64,000 nt of DNA from NCBI GenBank assembly GCA_043228905.1, contig JBHGNT010000037.1:124001-188000 (forward strand), given 5' to 3'. Origin of the DNA: Azolla caroliniana. Lineage: Eukaryota > Polypodiophyta. Under the pieces are notes generated by a model that had not been told where the DNA came from, did no database searches, and was given only the letters and a program-made list of their open reading frames with translations. Within the stretch, counting starts at the first letter, position 1; each line of letters starts with the position of its first letter. A program made the position numbers and the translations under genes. Positions 24,442-39,615 of the stretch are shown here, in pieces.

Positions 24442-25779
24442 TATCGGATTTCTGTGTTCAAACATGCGAATCGAAGCTAACAACGCTAGCTATGATATTG
24501 AATTGAAAATTCATAATTTTAAAACTGAGGCCAAGAGACATGACGAAATTAGCAAATTTGAGGAGGTAGTGGAGAAGAGTGCGTCAGTAAATTAAAATGG
24601 TCATACGTGGCTCGTGTGATATCGGATTTCGGTGTTCAAACATGCGAATCGAAGCTAACAAGGCTAGCTATGACATAGAATTAAAAAATCGAGATTTTGA
24701 AACTCAGGTCAAGAGACATGAGGAAATTCGCATATTTGAGGAGGGAGTGGAGAAGAGCCAGTGAGTAAATTAAAATAATCATACCTGGCTCGTGTGATAT
24801 CGGATTTTTGTGTTCAAACATGCGAACCGAAGCTAACAAAGCTAGCTATGATATAGAATTAAAAAATCGAGATTTTGAAACTCAGGTCGAGAGACATGAC
24901 GAAATTAGCATATTTGAGGAGGGCGTTGAGAAGAGCGTGTGAGTAAATTAAAATGGTCATACCTGGCTCGTGTGATATCGGATTTCTGTGTTCAAACATG
25001 CGAATCGAAGCTAACAAGGCTAGCTATGATATAGAATTAAAAAATCGAGATTTTGAAACTCAGTTCGAGAGACATGAAAAAATTAACATATTTGAGGAGG
25101 GAGTTGAGAAGAGCCAGTGAGTAAATTAAAATGGTCATACCTGGCTCGTGTGATATCGGATTTCTGTGTTCAAACATGCGAATCGAAGTTAACAAGGCTA
25201 GCTATGACATAGAATTAAAAAATCGAGATTTTGAAACTCAGTTCGAGAGACATGAGGAAATTAGCATATTTGAGGAGGGAGTAGAGAAGAGCCAGTGAGT
25301 AAATTAAAATGGTCATACCTGGCTCGTGTGATATCGGATTTTTGTGTTCAAACATGCGAATCGAAGCTAACTACGCTAGCTTTGCTATAGAATTAAAAAA
25401 TCAAGATTTTGAAACTCACGTTGAGAGACATGAGGAAATTAGCATGTTGGAGGTAGTGGAGAAGAGTGTGTCAGTAAACTTAAATGTTCATACCTGGCAC
25501 GTGTGATATCGGATTTCTGTGTTCAAACATGCGAATCGAAGCTAACAACGCTAGCTATGATATAGAATTAAAAAATCAAGATTTTGAAACTCAAGTCGAG
25601 AGACATGACGAAATTAACATATTTGAGGAGGGAGTGGAGAAGAGTGCGTCAGGAAATTAAAATGTTCATACCTGGCTCGTGTGATATCAGATTTTTGTGT
25701 TCAAACATGCGAATCAAAGTTAACCATGCTAGCTATGATATTGAATTGACAAATTATAATTTTAAAACTGAGGCCGAGA

Positions 25780-25862
25780 GACATGAGGAAAGTAACAAAT
25801 TTGAGGAGGTATTGGAGAAGAGTGTGTCAGTAAACTTAAATGTTCATACCTGGCACGTGTGA
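25780..25862 (+). repeat. Recombination junction between two higher-order units
   Basis: A CCATGC-type II monomer ending GTATTGGAGAAGAGTG switches at about 25815 to GTGTCAGTAAACTTAAATG, the end normally found only on hybrid monomers. From here the sequence matches that from about 24400 at an offset of 1421 bp (8 monomers) up to about 26435. The local chimera is the likely exchange point of that 8-monomer duplication. Confidence 0.6.
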
Positions 25863-28139
25863 TATCGGATTTCTGTGTTCAAACATGCGAATCGAAGCTA
25901 ACAACGCTAGCTATGATATTGAATTGAAAATTCATAATTTTAAAACTGAGGCCAAGAGACATGACGAAATTAGCAAATTTGAGGAGGTAGTGGAGAAGAG
26001 TGCGTCAGTAAATTAAAATGGTCATACGTGGCTCGTGTGATATCGGATTTCGGTGTTCAAACATGCGAATCGAAGCTAACAAGGCTAGCTATGACATAGA
26101 ATTAAAAAATCGAGATTTTGAAACTCAGGTCAAGAGACATGAGGAAATTCGCATATTTGAGGAGGGAGTGGAGAAGAGCCAGTGAGTAAATTAAAATAAT
26201 CATACCTGGCTCGTGTGATATCGGATTTTTGTGTTCAAACATGCGAACCGAAGCTAACAAAGCTAGCTATGATATAGAATTAAAAAATCGAGATTTTGAA
26301 ACTCAGGTCGAGAGACATGACGAAATTAGCATATTTGAGGAGGGCGTTGAGAAGAGCGTGTGAGTAAATTAAAATGGTCATACCTGGCTCGTGTGATATC
26401 GGATTTCTGTGTTCAAACATGCGAATCGAAGCTAACAAGGCTAGCTATGATATTGAATTGAAAATTGAAAATTTTAAAACTGAGCCCGAGAGACATGACG
26501 AAATTAGCAAATTTGAGGAGGTAGTGGAGAAGAGTGCGTCAGTAAATTAAAATGGTCATACGTGGCTCGTGTGATATCGGATTTCTGTGTTCAAATATGC
26601 GAATCGAAGCTAACAAGGCTAGCTATGACATAGAATTAAAAAATCGAGATTTTGAAACTCAGGTCCAGAGACATGAGGAAATTCGCATATTTCAGGAGGG
26701 AGTGGAGAAGAGCCAGTGAGTAAATTAAAATAGTCATACCTGGCTCGTGTGATATCGGATTTTTGTGTTCAAACATGCGAATCGAAGCTAAAAAAGCTAG
26801 CTATGATATAGAATTAAAAAATCGAGATTTTGAAACTCAGGTCGAGAGACATGACGAAATTAGCATATTTGAGGAGGGCGTTGAGAAGAGCGTGTGAGTA
26901 AATTAAAATGGTCATACCTGGCTCGTGTGATATCGGATTTCTGTGTTCAAACATGCGAATCGAAGCTAACAAGGCTAGCTATGATATAGAATTAAAAAAT
27001 AGAGATTTTGAAACTCAGTTCGAGAGACATGAAAAAATTAACATATTTGAGGAGGGAGTTGAGAAGAGCCAGTGAGTAAATTAAAATGGTCATACCTGGC
27101 TCGTGTGATATCGGATTTCTGTGTTCAAACATGCGAATCGAAGTTAACAACGCTAGCTATGATATTGAATTGAAAATTCATAATTTTAAAATTGAGGGCG
27201 AGAGACATGACGAAATTAGCAAATTTGAGGAGGTAGTGGAGAAGAGTGCGTCAGTAAATTAAAATGGTCATACGTGGCTCGTGTGATATCGGATTTCGGT
27301 GTTCAAACATGTGAATCGAAGCTAACAAGGCTAGCTATGACATAGAATTAAAAAATCGAGATTTTGAAACTCAGTTCGAGAGACATGAAAAAATTAACAT
27401 ATTTGAGGAGGGAGTTGAGAAGAGCCAGTGAGTAAATTAAAATGGTCATACCTGGCTTGTGTGATATCGGATTTCTGTGTTCAAACATGCGAATCGAAGT
27501 TAACAACGCTAGCTATGATATTGAATTGAAAATTGAAAATTTTAAAACTGAGCCCGAGAGACATCACGAAATTAGCAAATTTGAGGAGGTAGTGGAGAAG
27601 AGTGCGTAAGTAAATTAAAATGGTCATACGTGGCTCGTGTGATATCGGATTTCTGTGTTCAAACATGCGAATCGAAGCTAACAAGGCTAGCTATGACATA
27701 GAATTAAAAAATCGAGATTTTGAAACTCAGGTCCAGAGACATGAGGAAATTCGCATATTTCAGGAGGGAGTGGAGAAGAGCCAGTGAGTAAATTAAAATA
27801 GTCATACCTGGCTCGTGTGATATCGGATTTTTGTGTTCAAACATGCGAATCGAAGCTAAAAAAGCTAGCTATGATATAGAATTAAAAAATCGAGATTTTG
27901 AAACTCAGGTCGAGAGACATGACGAAATTAGCATATTTGAGGAGGGCGTTGAGAAGAGCGTGTGAGTAAATTAAAATGGTCATACCTGGCTCGTGTGATA
28001 TCGGATTTCTGTGTTCAAACATGCGAATCGAAGCTAACAAGGCTAGCTATGATATAGAATTAAAAAATCGAGATTTTGAAACTCAGTTCGAGAGACATGA
28101 AAAAATTAACATATTTGAGGAGGGAGTTGAGAAGAGCCA

Positions 28140-31100
28140 GTGAGTAAATTAATATGGTCATACCTGGCTCGTGTGATATCGGATTTCTGTGTTCAAACAT
28201 GCGAATCGAAGTTAACAAGGCTAGCTATGACATAGAATTAAAAAATCGAGATTTTGAAACTCAGTTCGAGAGACATGAGGAAATTAGCATATTTGAGGAG
28301 GGAGTAGAGAAGAGCCAGTGAGTAAATTAAAATGGTCATACCTGGCTCGTGTGATATCGGATTTTTGTGTTCAAACATGCGAATCGAAGCTAACTACGCT
28401 AGCTTTGCTATAGAATTAAAAAATCAAGATTTTGAAACTCACGTTGAGAGACATGAGGAAATTAGCATGTTGGAGGTAGTGGAGAAGAGTGTGTCAGTAA
28501 ACTTAAATGTTCATACCTGGCACGTGTGATATCGGATTTCTGTGTTCAAACATGCGAATCGAAGCTAACAACGCTAGCTATGATATAGAATTAAAAAATC
28601 AAGATTTTGAAACTCAGGTCGAGAGACATGACGAAATTAACACATTTGAGGAGGGAGTGGAGAAGAGTGCGTCAGGAAATTAAAATGTTCATACCTGGCT
28701 CGTGTGATATCAGATTTTTGTGTTCAAACATGCGAATCAAAGTTAACCATGCTAGCTATGATATTGAATTGACAAATTATAATTTTAAAACTGAGGCCGA
28801 GAGACATGAGGAAAGTAACAAATTTGAGGAGGTAGTGGAGAAGAGTACGTCAGTAAATTAAAATGTTCATACCTGGCACGTGTGATATCGGATATTTGTG
28901 TTCAAACATGCGAATCGAAAATAACAACGCTAGGTATGATATAGAATTAAAAAATCGAGATTTTGAAACTTAGGTCGAGAGACATGACGAAATTAACATA
29001 TTTAAGGAGGGAGTTGAGAAGAGCCAGTGAGTAAATTAAAATGTTCATACCTGGCTCGTGTGATATCGGATTTTTGTGTTCAAACATGCGAATCGAAGCT
29101 AACTACGCTAGCTTTGCTATAGAATTAAAAAATCAAGATTTTGAAACTCACGTTGAGAGACATGAGGAAATTAGCATGTTGGAGGTAGTGGAGAAGAGTG
29201 TGTCAGTAAACTTAAATGTTCATACCTGGCACGTGTGATATCGGATTTCTGTGTTCAAACATGCGAATCGAAGCTAACAACGCTAGCTATGATATTGAAT
29301 TGAAAATTCATAATTTTAAAACTGAGGCCAAGAGACATGACGAAATTAGCAAATTTGAGGAGGTAGTGGAGAAGAGTGCGTCAGTAAATTAAAATGGTCA
29401 TACGTGGCTCGTGTGATATCGGATTTCGGTGTTCAAACATGCGAATCGAAGCTAACAAGGCTAGCTATGACATAGAATTAAAAAATCGAGATTTTGAAAC
29501 TCAGGTCAAGAGACATGAGGAAATTCGCATATTTGAGGAGGGAGTGGAGAAGAGCCAGTGAGTAAATTAAAATAATCATACCTGGCTCGTGTGATATCGG
29601 ATTTTTGTGTTCAAACATGCGAACCGAAGCTAACAAAGCTAGCTATGATATAGAATTAAAAAATCGAGATTTTGAAACTCAGGTCGAGAGACATGACGAA
29701 ATTAGCATATTTGAGGAGGGCGTTGAGAAGAGCGTGTGAGTAAATTAAAATGGTCATACCTGGCTCGTGTGATATCGGATTTCTGTGTTCAAACATGCGA
29801 ATCGAAGCTAACAAGGCTAGCTATGATATAGAATTAAAAAATCGAGATTTTGAAACTCAGTTCGAGAGACATGAAAAAATTAACATATTTGAGGAGGGAG
29901 TTGAGAAGAGCCAGTGAGTAAATTAAAATGGTCATACCTGGCTCGTGTGATATCGGATTTCTGTGTTCAAACATGCGAATCGAAGTTAACAAGGCTAGCT
30001 ATGACATAGAATTAAAAAATCGAGATTTTGAAACTCAGTTCGAGAGACATGAGGAAATTAGCATATTTGAGGAGGGAGTAGAGAAGAGCCAGTGAGTAAA
30101 TTAAAATGGTCATACCTGGCTCGTGTGATATCGGATTTTTGTGTTCAAACATGCGAATCGAAGCTAACTACGCTAGCTTTGCTATAGAATTAAAAAATCA
30201 AGATTTTGAAACTCACGTTGAGAGACATGAGGAAATTAGCATGTTGGAGGTAGTGGAGAAGAGTGTGTCAGTAAACTTAAATGTTCATACCTGGCACGTG
30301 TGATATCGGATTTCTGTGTTCAAACATGCGAATCGAAGCTAACAACGCTAGCTATGATATAGAATTAAAAAATCAAGATTTTGAAACTCAAGTCGAGAGA
30401 CATGACGAAATTAACATATTTGAGGAGGGAGTGGAGAAGAGTGCGTCAGGAAATTAAAATGTTCATACCTGGCTCGTGTGATATCAGATTTTTGTGTTCA
30501 AACATGCGAATCAAAGTTAACCATGCTAGCTATGATATTGAATTGACAAATTATAATTTTAAAACTGAGGCCGAGAGACATGAGGAAAGTAACAAATTTG
30601 AGGAGGTATTGGAGAAGAGTACGTCAGTAAATTAAAATGTTCATACCTGGCACGTGTGATATCGGATATTTGTGTTCAAACATGCGAATCGAAGATAACA
30701 ACGCTAGGTATGATATAGAATTAAAAAATCGAGATTTTGAAACTCAGGTCGAGAGACATGACGAAATTAACATATTTAAGGAAGGAGTTGAGAAGAGCCA
30801 GTGAGTAAATTAAAATGGTCATACCTGGCTCGTGTGATATCGGATTTCTGTGTTCAAACATGCGAATCGAAGCTAACAAGGCTAGCTATGACATAGAATT
30901 AAAAAATCGAGATTTTGAAACTCAGTTCGAGAGACATGACGAAATTAGCATATTTGAGGAGGGAGTAGAGAAGAGCCAGTGAGTAAATTAAAATGGTCAT
31001 ACCTGGCTCGTGTGATATCGGATTTTTGTGTTCAAACATGCGAATCGAAGCTAACTACGCTAGCTTTGCTATAGAATTAAAAAATCAAGATTTTGAAACT

Positions 31101-34100
31101 CACGTTGAGAGACATGAGGAAATTAGCATGTTGGAGGTAGTGGAGAAGAATGTGTCAGTAAACTTAAATGTTCATACCTGGCACGTGTGATATCGGATTT
31201 CTGTGTTCAAACATGCGAATCGAAGCTAACAACGCTAGCTATGATATAGAATTAAAAAATCAAGATTTTGAAACTCAAGTCGAGAGACATGATGAAATTA
31301 ACATATTTGAGGAGGGAGTTGAGAAGAGTGCGTCAGGAAATTAAAATGTTCATACCTGGCTCGTGTGATATCAGATTTTTGTGTTCAAACATGCGAATCA
31401 AAGTTAACCATGCTAGCTATGATATTGAATTGACAAATTATAATTTTAAAACTGAGGCCGAGAGACATGAGGAAAGTAACAAATTTGAGGAGGTAGTGGA
31501 GAAGAGTACGTCAGTAAATTAAAATGTTCATACCTGGCACGTGTGATATCGGATATTTGTGTTCAAACATGCGAATCGAAGATAACAACGCTAGGTATGA
31601 TATAGAATTAAAAAATCAAGATTTTGAAACTTAGGTCGAGAGACATGACGAAATTAACATATTTAAGGAGGGAGTTGAGAAGAGCCAGTGAGTAAATTAA
31701 AATGGTCACACCTGGCTCGTGTGATATCGGATTTCTGTGTTCAAACATGCGAATCGAAACTAACAAGGTTAGCTATGACATAGAATTAAAAAATCGAGAT
31801 TTTGAAACTCAGTTCGAGAGACATGAGGAAATTAGCATATTTGAGGAGGGAGTAGAGAAGAGCCAGTGAGTAAATTAAAATGGTCGTACCTGGTTCGTGT
31901 GATATCGGATTTTTGTGTTCAAACATGCGAATCGAAGCTAACTACGCCAGCTTTGATATAGAATTAAAAAATCAAGATTTTGAAACTCACGTCGAGAGAC
32001 ATGAGGAAATTAGCATGTTGGAGGAGGGAGTTGAGAAGAGCGAGTGAGTAAATTAAAATGGTCACACCTGGCTCGTGTAATATCGGATTTCTGTGTTCAA
32101 ACATGCGAATCGAAGCTAACAAGGCTAGCTATGATATAGAATTAAAAAATCGAGATTTTGAAACTCAGTTCGAGAGACATGAAAAAATTAACATATTTGA
32201 GGAGGGAGTTGAGAAGAGCCAGTGAGTAAATTAAAATGGTCATACCTGGCTTGTGTGATATCGGATTTCTGTGTTCAAACATGCGAATCGAAGTTAACAA
32301 CGCTAGCTATGATATTGAATTGAAAATTGAAAATTTTAAAACTGAGCCCGAGAGACATGACGAAATTAGCAAATTTGAGGAGGTAGTGGAGAAGAGTGCG
32401 TCAGTAAATTAAAATGGTCATACGTGGCTCGTGTGATATCGGATTTCTGTGTTCAAACATGCGAATCGAAGCTAACAAGGCTAGCTATGACATAGAATTA
32501 AAAAATCGAGATTTTGAAACTCAGGTCCAGAGACATGAGGAAATTCGCATATTTCAGGAGGGAGTGGAGAAGAGCCAGTGAGTAAATTAAAATAGTCATA
32601 CCTGGCTCGTGTGATATCGGATTTTTGTGTTCAAACATGCGAATCGAAGCTAAAAAAGCTAGCTATGATATAGAATTAAAAAATCGAGATTTTGAAACTC
32701 AGGTCGAGAGACATGACGAAATTAGCATATTTGAGGAGGGCGTTGAGAAGAGCGTGTGAGTAAATTAAAATGGTCATACCTGGCTCGTGTGATATCGGAT
32801 TTCTGTGTTCAAACTTGCGAATCGAAGCTAACAAGGCTAGCTATGATATAGAATTAAAAAATAGAGATTTTGAAACTCAGTTCGAGAGACATGAAAAAAT
32901 TAACATATTTGAGGAGGGAGTTGAGAAGAGCCAGTGAGTAAATTAAAATGGTCATACCTGGCTCGTGTGATATCGGATTTTTGTGTTCAAACATGCGAAT
33001 CGAAGCTAACTACGCTAGCTTTGCTATAGAATTAAAAAATCAAGATTTTGAAACTCACGTTGAGAGACATGAGGAAATTAGCATGTTGGAGGTAGTGGAG
33101 AAGAGTGTGTCAGTAAACTTAAATGTTCATACCTTGCACGTGTGATATCGGATTTCTGTGTTCAAACATGCGAATCGAAGCTAACAACGCTAGCTATGAT
33201 ATAGAATTAAAAAATCAAGATTTTGAAACTCAAGTCGAGAGACATGACGAAATTAACATATTTGAGGAGGGAGTGGAGAAGAGTGCGTCAGGAAATTAAA
33301 ATGTTCATACCTGGCTCGTGTGATATCAGATTTTTGTGTTCAAACATGCGAATCAAAGTTAACCATGCTAGCTATGATATTGAATTGACAAATTATAATT
33401 TTAAAACTGAGGCCGAGAGACATGAGGAAAGTAACAAATTTGAGGAGGTATTGGAGAAGAGTACGTCAGTAAATTAAAATGTTCATACCTGGCACGTGTG
33501 ATATCGGATATTTGTGTTCAAACATGCGAATCGAAGATAACAACGCTAGGTATGATATAGAATTAAAACATCGAGATTTTGAAACTCAGGTCGAGAGACA
33601 TGACGAAATTAACATATTTAAGGAAGGAGTTGAGAAGAGCCAGTGAGTAAATTAAAATGGTCATACCTGGCTCGTGTGATATCGGATTTCTGTGTTCAAA
33701 CATGCGAATCGAAGCTAACAAGGCTAGCTATGACATAGAATTAAAAAATCGAGATTTTGAAACTCAGTTCGAGAGACATGAGGAAATTAGCATATTTGAG
33801 GAGGGAGTAGAGAAGAGCCAGTGAGTAAATTAAAATGGTCATACCTGGCTCGTGTGATATCGGATTTTTGTGTTCAAACATGCGAATCGAAGCTAACTAC
33901 GCTAGCTTTGCTATAGAATTAAAAAATCAAGATTTTGAAACTCACGTTGAGAGACATGAGGAAATTAGCATGTTGGAGGTAGTGGAGAAGAGTGTTTCAG
34001 TAAACTTAAATGTTCATACCTGGCACGTGTGATATCGGATTTCTGTGTTCAAACATGCGAATCGAAGCTAACAACGCTAGCTATGATATAGAATTAAAAA

Positions 34101-37100
34101 ATCAAGATTTTGAAACTCAGGTCGAGAGACATGACGAAATTAACACATTTGAGGAGGGAGTGGAGAAGAGTGCGTCAGGAAATTAAAATGTTCATACCTG
34201 GCTCGTGTGATATCAGATTTTTGTGTTCAAACATGGGAATCAAAGTTAACCATGCTAGCTATGATATTGAATTGACAAATTATAATTTTAAAACTGAGGC
34301 CGAGAGACATGAGGAAAGTAACAAATTTGAGGAGGTAGTGGAGAAGAGTACGTCAGTAAATTAAAATGTTCATACCTGGCACGTGTGATATCGGATATTT
34401 GTGTTCAAACATGCGAATCGAAAATAACAACGCTAGGTATGATATAGAATTAAAAAATCGAGATTTTGAAACTTAGGTCGAGAGACATGACGAAATTAAC
34501 ATATTTAAGGAGGGAGTTGAGAAGAGCCAGTGAGTAAATTAAAATGTTCATACCTGGCTCGTGTGATATCGGATTTTTGTGTTCAAACATGCGAATCGAA
34601 GCTAACTACGCTAGCTTTGCTATAGAATTAAAAAATCAAGATTTTGAAACTCACGTTGAGAGACATGAGGAAATTAGCATGTTGGAGGTAGTGGAGAAGA
34701 GTGTGTCAGTAAACTTAAATGTTCATACCTGGCACGTGTGATATCGGATTTCTGTGTTCAAACATGCGAATCGAAGCTAACAACGCTAGCTATGATATTG
34801 AATTGAAAATTCATAATTTTAAAACTGAGGCCAAGAGACATGACGAAATTAGCAAATTTGAGGAGGTAGTGGAGAAGAGTGCGTCAGTAAATTAAAATGG
34901 TCATACGTGGCTCGTGTGATATCGGATTTCGGTGTTCAAACATGCGAATCGAAGCTAACAAGGCTAGCTATGACATAGAATTAAAAAATCGAGATTTTGA
35001 AACTCAGGTCAAGAGACATGAGGAAATTCGCATATTTGAGGAGGGAGTGGAGAAGAGCCAGTGAGTAAATTAAAATAATCATACCTGGCTCGTGTGATAT
35101 CGGATTTTTGTGTTCAAACATGCGAACCGAAGCTAACAAAGCTAGCTATGATATAGAATTAAAAAATCGAGATTTTGAAACTCAGGTCGAGAGACATGAC
35201 GAAATTAGCATATTTGAGGAGGGCGTTGAGAAGAGCGTGTGAGTAAATTAAAATGGTCATACCTGGCTCGTGTGATATCGGATTTCTGTGTTCAAACATG
35301 CGAATCGAACCTAACAAGGCTAGCTCTGATATAGAATTAAAAAATCGAGATTTTGAAACTCAGTTCGAGAGACATGAAAAAATTAACATATTTGAGGAGG
35401 GAGTTGAGAAGAGCCAGTGAGTAAATTAAAATGGTCATACCTGGCTCGTGTGATATCGGATTTCTGTGTTCAAACATGCGAATCGAAGTTAACAAGGCTA
35501 GCTATGACATAGAATTAAAAAATCGAGATTTTGAAACTCAGTTCGAGAGACATGAGGAAATTAGCATATTTGAGGAGGGAGTAGAGAAGAGCCAGTGAGT
35601 AAATTAAAATGGTCATACCTGGCTCGTGTGATATCGGATTTTTGTGTTCAAACATGCGAATCGAAGCTAACTACGCTAGCTTTGCTATAGAATTAAAAAA
35701 TCAAGATTTTGAAACTCACGTTGAGAGACATGAGGAAATTAGCATGTTGGAGGTAGTGGAGAAGAGTGTGTCAGTAAACTTAAATGTTCATACCTGGCAC
35801 GTGTGATATCGGATTTCTGTGTTCAAACATGCGAATCGAAGCTAACAACGCTAGCTATGATATAGAATTAAAAAATCAAGATTTTGAAACTCAAGTCGAG
35901 AGACATGACGAAATTAACATATTTGAGGAGGGAGTGGAGAAGAGTGCGTCAGGAAATTAAAATGTTCATACCTGGCTCGTGTGATATCAGATTTTTGTGT
36001 TCAAACATGCGAATCAAAGTTAACCATGCTAGCTATGATATTGAATTGACAAATTATAATTTTAAAACTGAGGCCGAGAGACATGAGGAAAGTAACAAAT
36101 TTGAGGAGGTATTGGAGAAGAGTACGTCAGTAAATTAAAATGTTCATACCTGGCACGTGTGATATCGGATATTTGTGTTCAAACATGCGAATCGAAGATA
36201 ACAACGCTAGGTATGATATAGAATTAAAAAATCGAGATTTTGAAACTCAGGTCGAGAGACATGACGAAATTAACATATTTAAGGAAGGAGTTGAGAAGAG
36301 CCAGTGAGTAAATTAAAATGGTCATACCTGGCTCGTGTGATATCGGATTTCTGTGTTCAAACATGCGAATCGAAGCTAACAAGGCTAGCTATGACATAGA
36401 ATTAAAAAATCGAGATTTTGAAACTCAGTTCGAGAGACATGAGGAAATTAGCATATTTGAGGAGGGAGTAGAGAAGAGCCAGTGAGTAAATTAAAATGGT
36501 CATACCTGGCTCGTGTGATATCGGATTTTTGTGTTCAAACATGCGAATCGAAGCTAACTACGCTAGCTTTGCTATAGAATTAAAAAATCAAGATTTTGAA
36601 ACTCACGTTGAGAGACATGAGGAAATTAGCATGTTGGAGGTAGTGGAGAAGAGTGTGTCAGTAAACTTAAATGTTCATACCTGGCACGTGTGATATCGGA
36701 TTTCTGTGTTCAAACATGCGAATCGAAGCTAACAACGCTAGCTATGATATAGAATTAAAAAATCAAGATTTTGAAACTCAAGTCGAAAGACATGATGAAA
36801 TTAACATATTTGAGGAGGGAGTTGAGAAGAGTGCGTCAGGAAATTAAAATGTTCATACCTGGCTCGTGTGATATCAGATTTTTGTGTTCAAACATGCGAA
36901 TCAAAGTTAACCATGCTAGCTATGATATTGAATTGACAAATTATAATTTTAAAACTAAGGCCGAGAGACATGAGGAAAGTAACAAATTTGAGGAGGTAGT
37001 GGAGAAGAGTACGTCAGTAAATTAAAATGTTCATACCTGGCACGTGTGATATCGGATATTTGTGTTCAAACATGCGAATCGAAGATAACAACGCTAGGTA

Positions 37101-39615
37101 TGATATAGAATTAAAAAATCAAGATTTTGAAACTTAGGTCGAGAGACATGACGAAATTAACATATTTAAGGAGGGAGTTGAGAAGAGCCAGTGAGTAAAT
37201 TAAAATGGTCACACCTGGCTCGTGTGATATCGGATTTCTGTGTTCAAACATGCGAATCGAAGCTAACAAGGTTAGCTATGACATAGAATTAAAAAATCGA
37301 GATTTTGAAACTCAGTTCGAGAGACATGAGGAAATTAGCATATTTGAGGAGGGAGTAGAGAAGAGCCAGTGAGTAAATTAAAATGGTCGTACCTGGTTCG
37401 TGTGATATCGGATTTTTGTGTTCAAACATGCGAATCGAAGCTAACTACGCCAGCTTTGATATAGAATTAAAAAATCAAGATTTTGAAACTCACGTCGAGA
37501 GACATGAGGAAATTAGCATGTTGGAGGAGGGAGTTGAGAAGAGCGAGTGAGTAAATTAAAATGGTCACACCTGGCTCGTGTAATATCGGATTTCTGTGTT
37601 CAAACATGCGAATCGAAGCTAACAAGGCTAGCTATGATATAGAATTAAAAAATCGAGATTTTGAAACTCAGTTCGAGAGACATGAAAAAATTAACATATT
37701 TGAGGAGGGAGTTGAGAAGAGCCAGTGAGTAAATTAAAATGGTCATACCTGGCTTGTGTGATATCGGATTTCTGTGTTCAAACATGCGAATCGAAGTTAA
37801 CAACGCTAGCTATGATATTGAATTGAAAATTGAAAATTTTAAAACTGAGCCCGAGAGACATGACGAAATTAGCAAATTTGAGGAGGTAGTGGAGAAGAGT
37901 GCGTCAGTAAATTAAAATGGTCATACGTGGCTCGTGTGATATCGGATTTCTGTGTTCAAACATGCGAATCGAAGCTAACAAGGCTAGCTATGACATAGAA
38001 TTAAAAAATCGAGATTTTGAAACTCAGGTCCAGAGACATGAGGAAATTCGCATATTTCAGGAGGGAGTGGAGAAGAGCCAGTGAGTAAATTAAAATAGTC
38101 ATACCTGGCTCGTGTGATATCGGATTTTTGTGTTCAAACATGCGAATCGAAGCTAAAAAAGCTAGCTATGATATAGAATTAAAAAATCGAGATTTTGAAA
38201 CTCAGGTCGAGAGACATGACGAAATTAGCATATTTGAGGAGGGCGTTGAGAAGAGCGTGTGAGTAAATTAAAATGGTCATACCTGGCTCGTGTGATATCG
38301 GATTTCTGTGTTCAAACTTGCGAATCGAAGCTAACAAGGCTAGCTATGATATAGAATTAAAAAATAGAGATTTTGAAACTCAGTTCGAGAGACATGAAAA
38401 AATTAACATATTTGAGGAGGGAGTTGAGAAGAGCCAGTGAGTAAATTAAAATGGTCATACCTGGCTCGTGTGATATCGGATTTTTGTGTTCAAACATGCG
38501 AATCGAAGCTAACTACGCTAGCTTTGCTATAGAATTAAAAAATCAAGATTTTGAAACTCACGTTGAGAGACATGACGAAATTAGCATGTTGGAGGTAGTG
38601 GAGAAGAGTGTGTCAGTAAACTTAAATGTTCATACCTTGCACGTGTGATATCGGATTTCTGTGTTCAAACATGCGAATCGAAGCTAACAACGCTAGCTAT
38701 GATATAGAATTAAAAAATCAAGATTTTGAAACTCAAGTCGAGAGACATGACGAAATTAACATATTTGAGGAGGGAGTGGAGAAGAGTGCGTCAGGAAATT
38801 AAAATGTTCATACCTGGCTCGTGTGATATCAGATTTTTGTGTTCAAACATGCGAATCAAAGTTAACCATGCTAGCTATGATATTGAATTGACAAATTATA
38901 ATTTTAAAACTGAGGCCGAGAGACATGAGGAAAGTAACAAATTTGAGGAGGTATTGGAGAAGAGTACGTCAGTAAATTAAAATGTTCATACCTGGCACGT
39001 GTGATATCGGATATTTGTGTTCAAACATGCGAATCGAAGATAACAACGCTAGGTATGATATAGAATTAAAAAATCGAGATTTTGAAACTCAGGTCGAGAG
39101 ACATGACGAAATTAACATATTTAAGGAAGGAGTTGAGAAGAGCCAGTGAGTAAATTAAAATGGTCATACCTGGCTCGTGTGATATCGGATTTCTGTGTTC
39201 AAACATGCGAATCGAAGCTAACAAGGCTAGCTATGACATAGAATTAAAAAATCGAGATTTTGAAACTCAGTTCGAGAGACATGAGGAAATTAGCATATTT
39301 GAGGAGGGAGTAGAGAAGAGCCAGTGAGTAAATTAAAATGGTCATACCTGGCTCGTGTGATATCGGATTTTTGTGTTCAAACATGCGAATCGAAGCTAAC
39401 TACGCTAGCTTTGCTATAGAATTAAAAAATCAAGATTTTGAAACTCACGTTGAGAGACATGAGGAAATTAGCATGTTGGAGGTAGTGGAGAAGAGTGTGT
39501 CAGTAAACTTAAATGTTCATACCTGGCACGTGTGATATCGGATTTCTGTGTTCAAACATGCGAATCGAAGCTAACAACGCTAGCTATGATATAGAATTAA
39601 AAAATCAAGATTTTG
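28140..39615 (+). repeat. 31-monomer (5503 bp) higher-order repeat, two copies
   Basis: Hybrid monomers at 28332, 29041, 30106, 30993 and 32948 recur exactly 5503 bp later at 33835, 34544, 35609, 36496 and 38451, with internal spacings 709, 1065, 887, 1955 and 887 bp in both copies. Private variants are shared at the same offset: TTCAAACTTGCG at 32809 and 38312, and CATACCTTGCACG at 33128 and 38631. The second copy carries its own changes, such as TGCGAACCGAAGC in one cluster and single-base differences elsewhere, so it is not a simple sequence repeat of itself. Confidence 0.85.

Larger units (their letters stand above)
20047..30640 (+). repeat. 6393 bp (36-monomer) duplication with a 4797 bp variant
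   Basis: The region 20047-22884 matches 26440-29277 at an offset of 6393 bp, including the shared private marks GACATCACGAAATT, GTGCGTAAGTAAATT and AATATGGTCATACC. From 22846 to about 25810 the match to the later segment is instead at 4797 bp. The difference, 1596 bp, is exactly the 9-monomer unit that is present twice in the first copy (21250-24441) and once in the second. So one ancestral segment was duplicated and one copy then gained or lost a 9-mer. Confidence 0.75.

Noticed and set aside
25584-25862. The longest satellite frame (92 codons)
   Set aside because: Its extra length comes from the chimeric junction at about 25815 joining two monomer types, not from a distinct gene.
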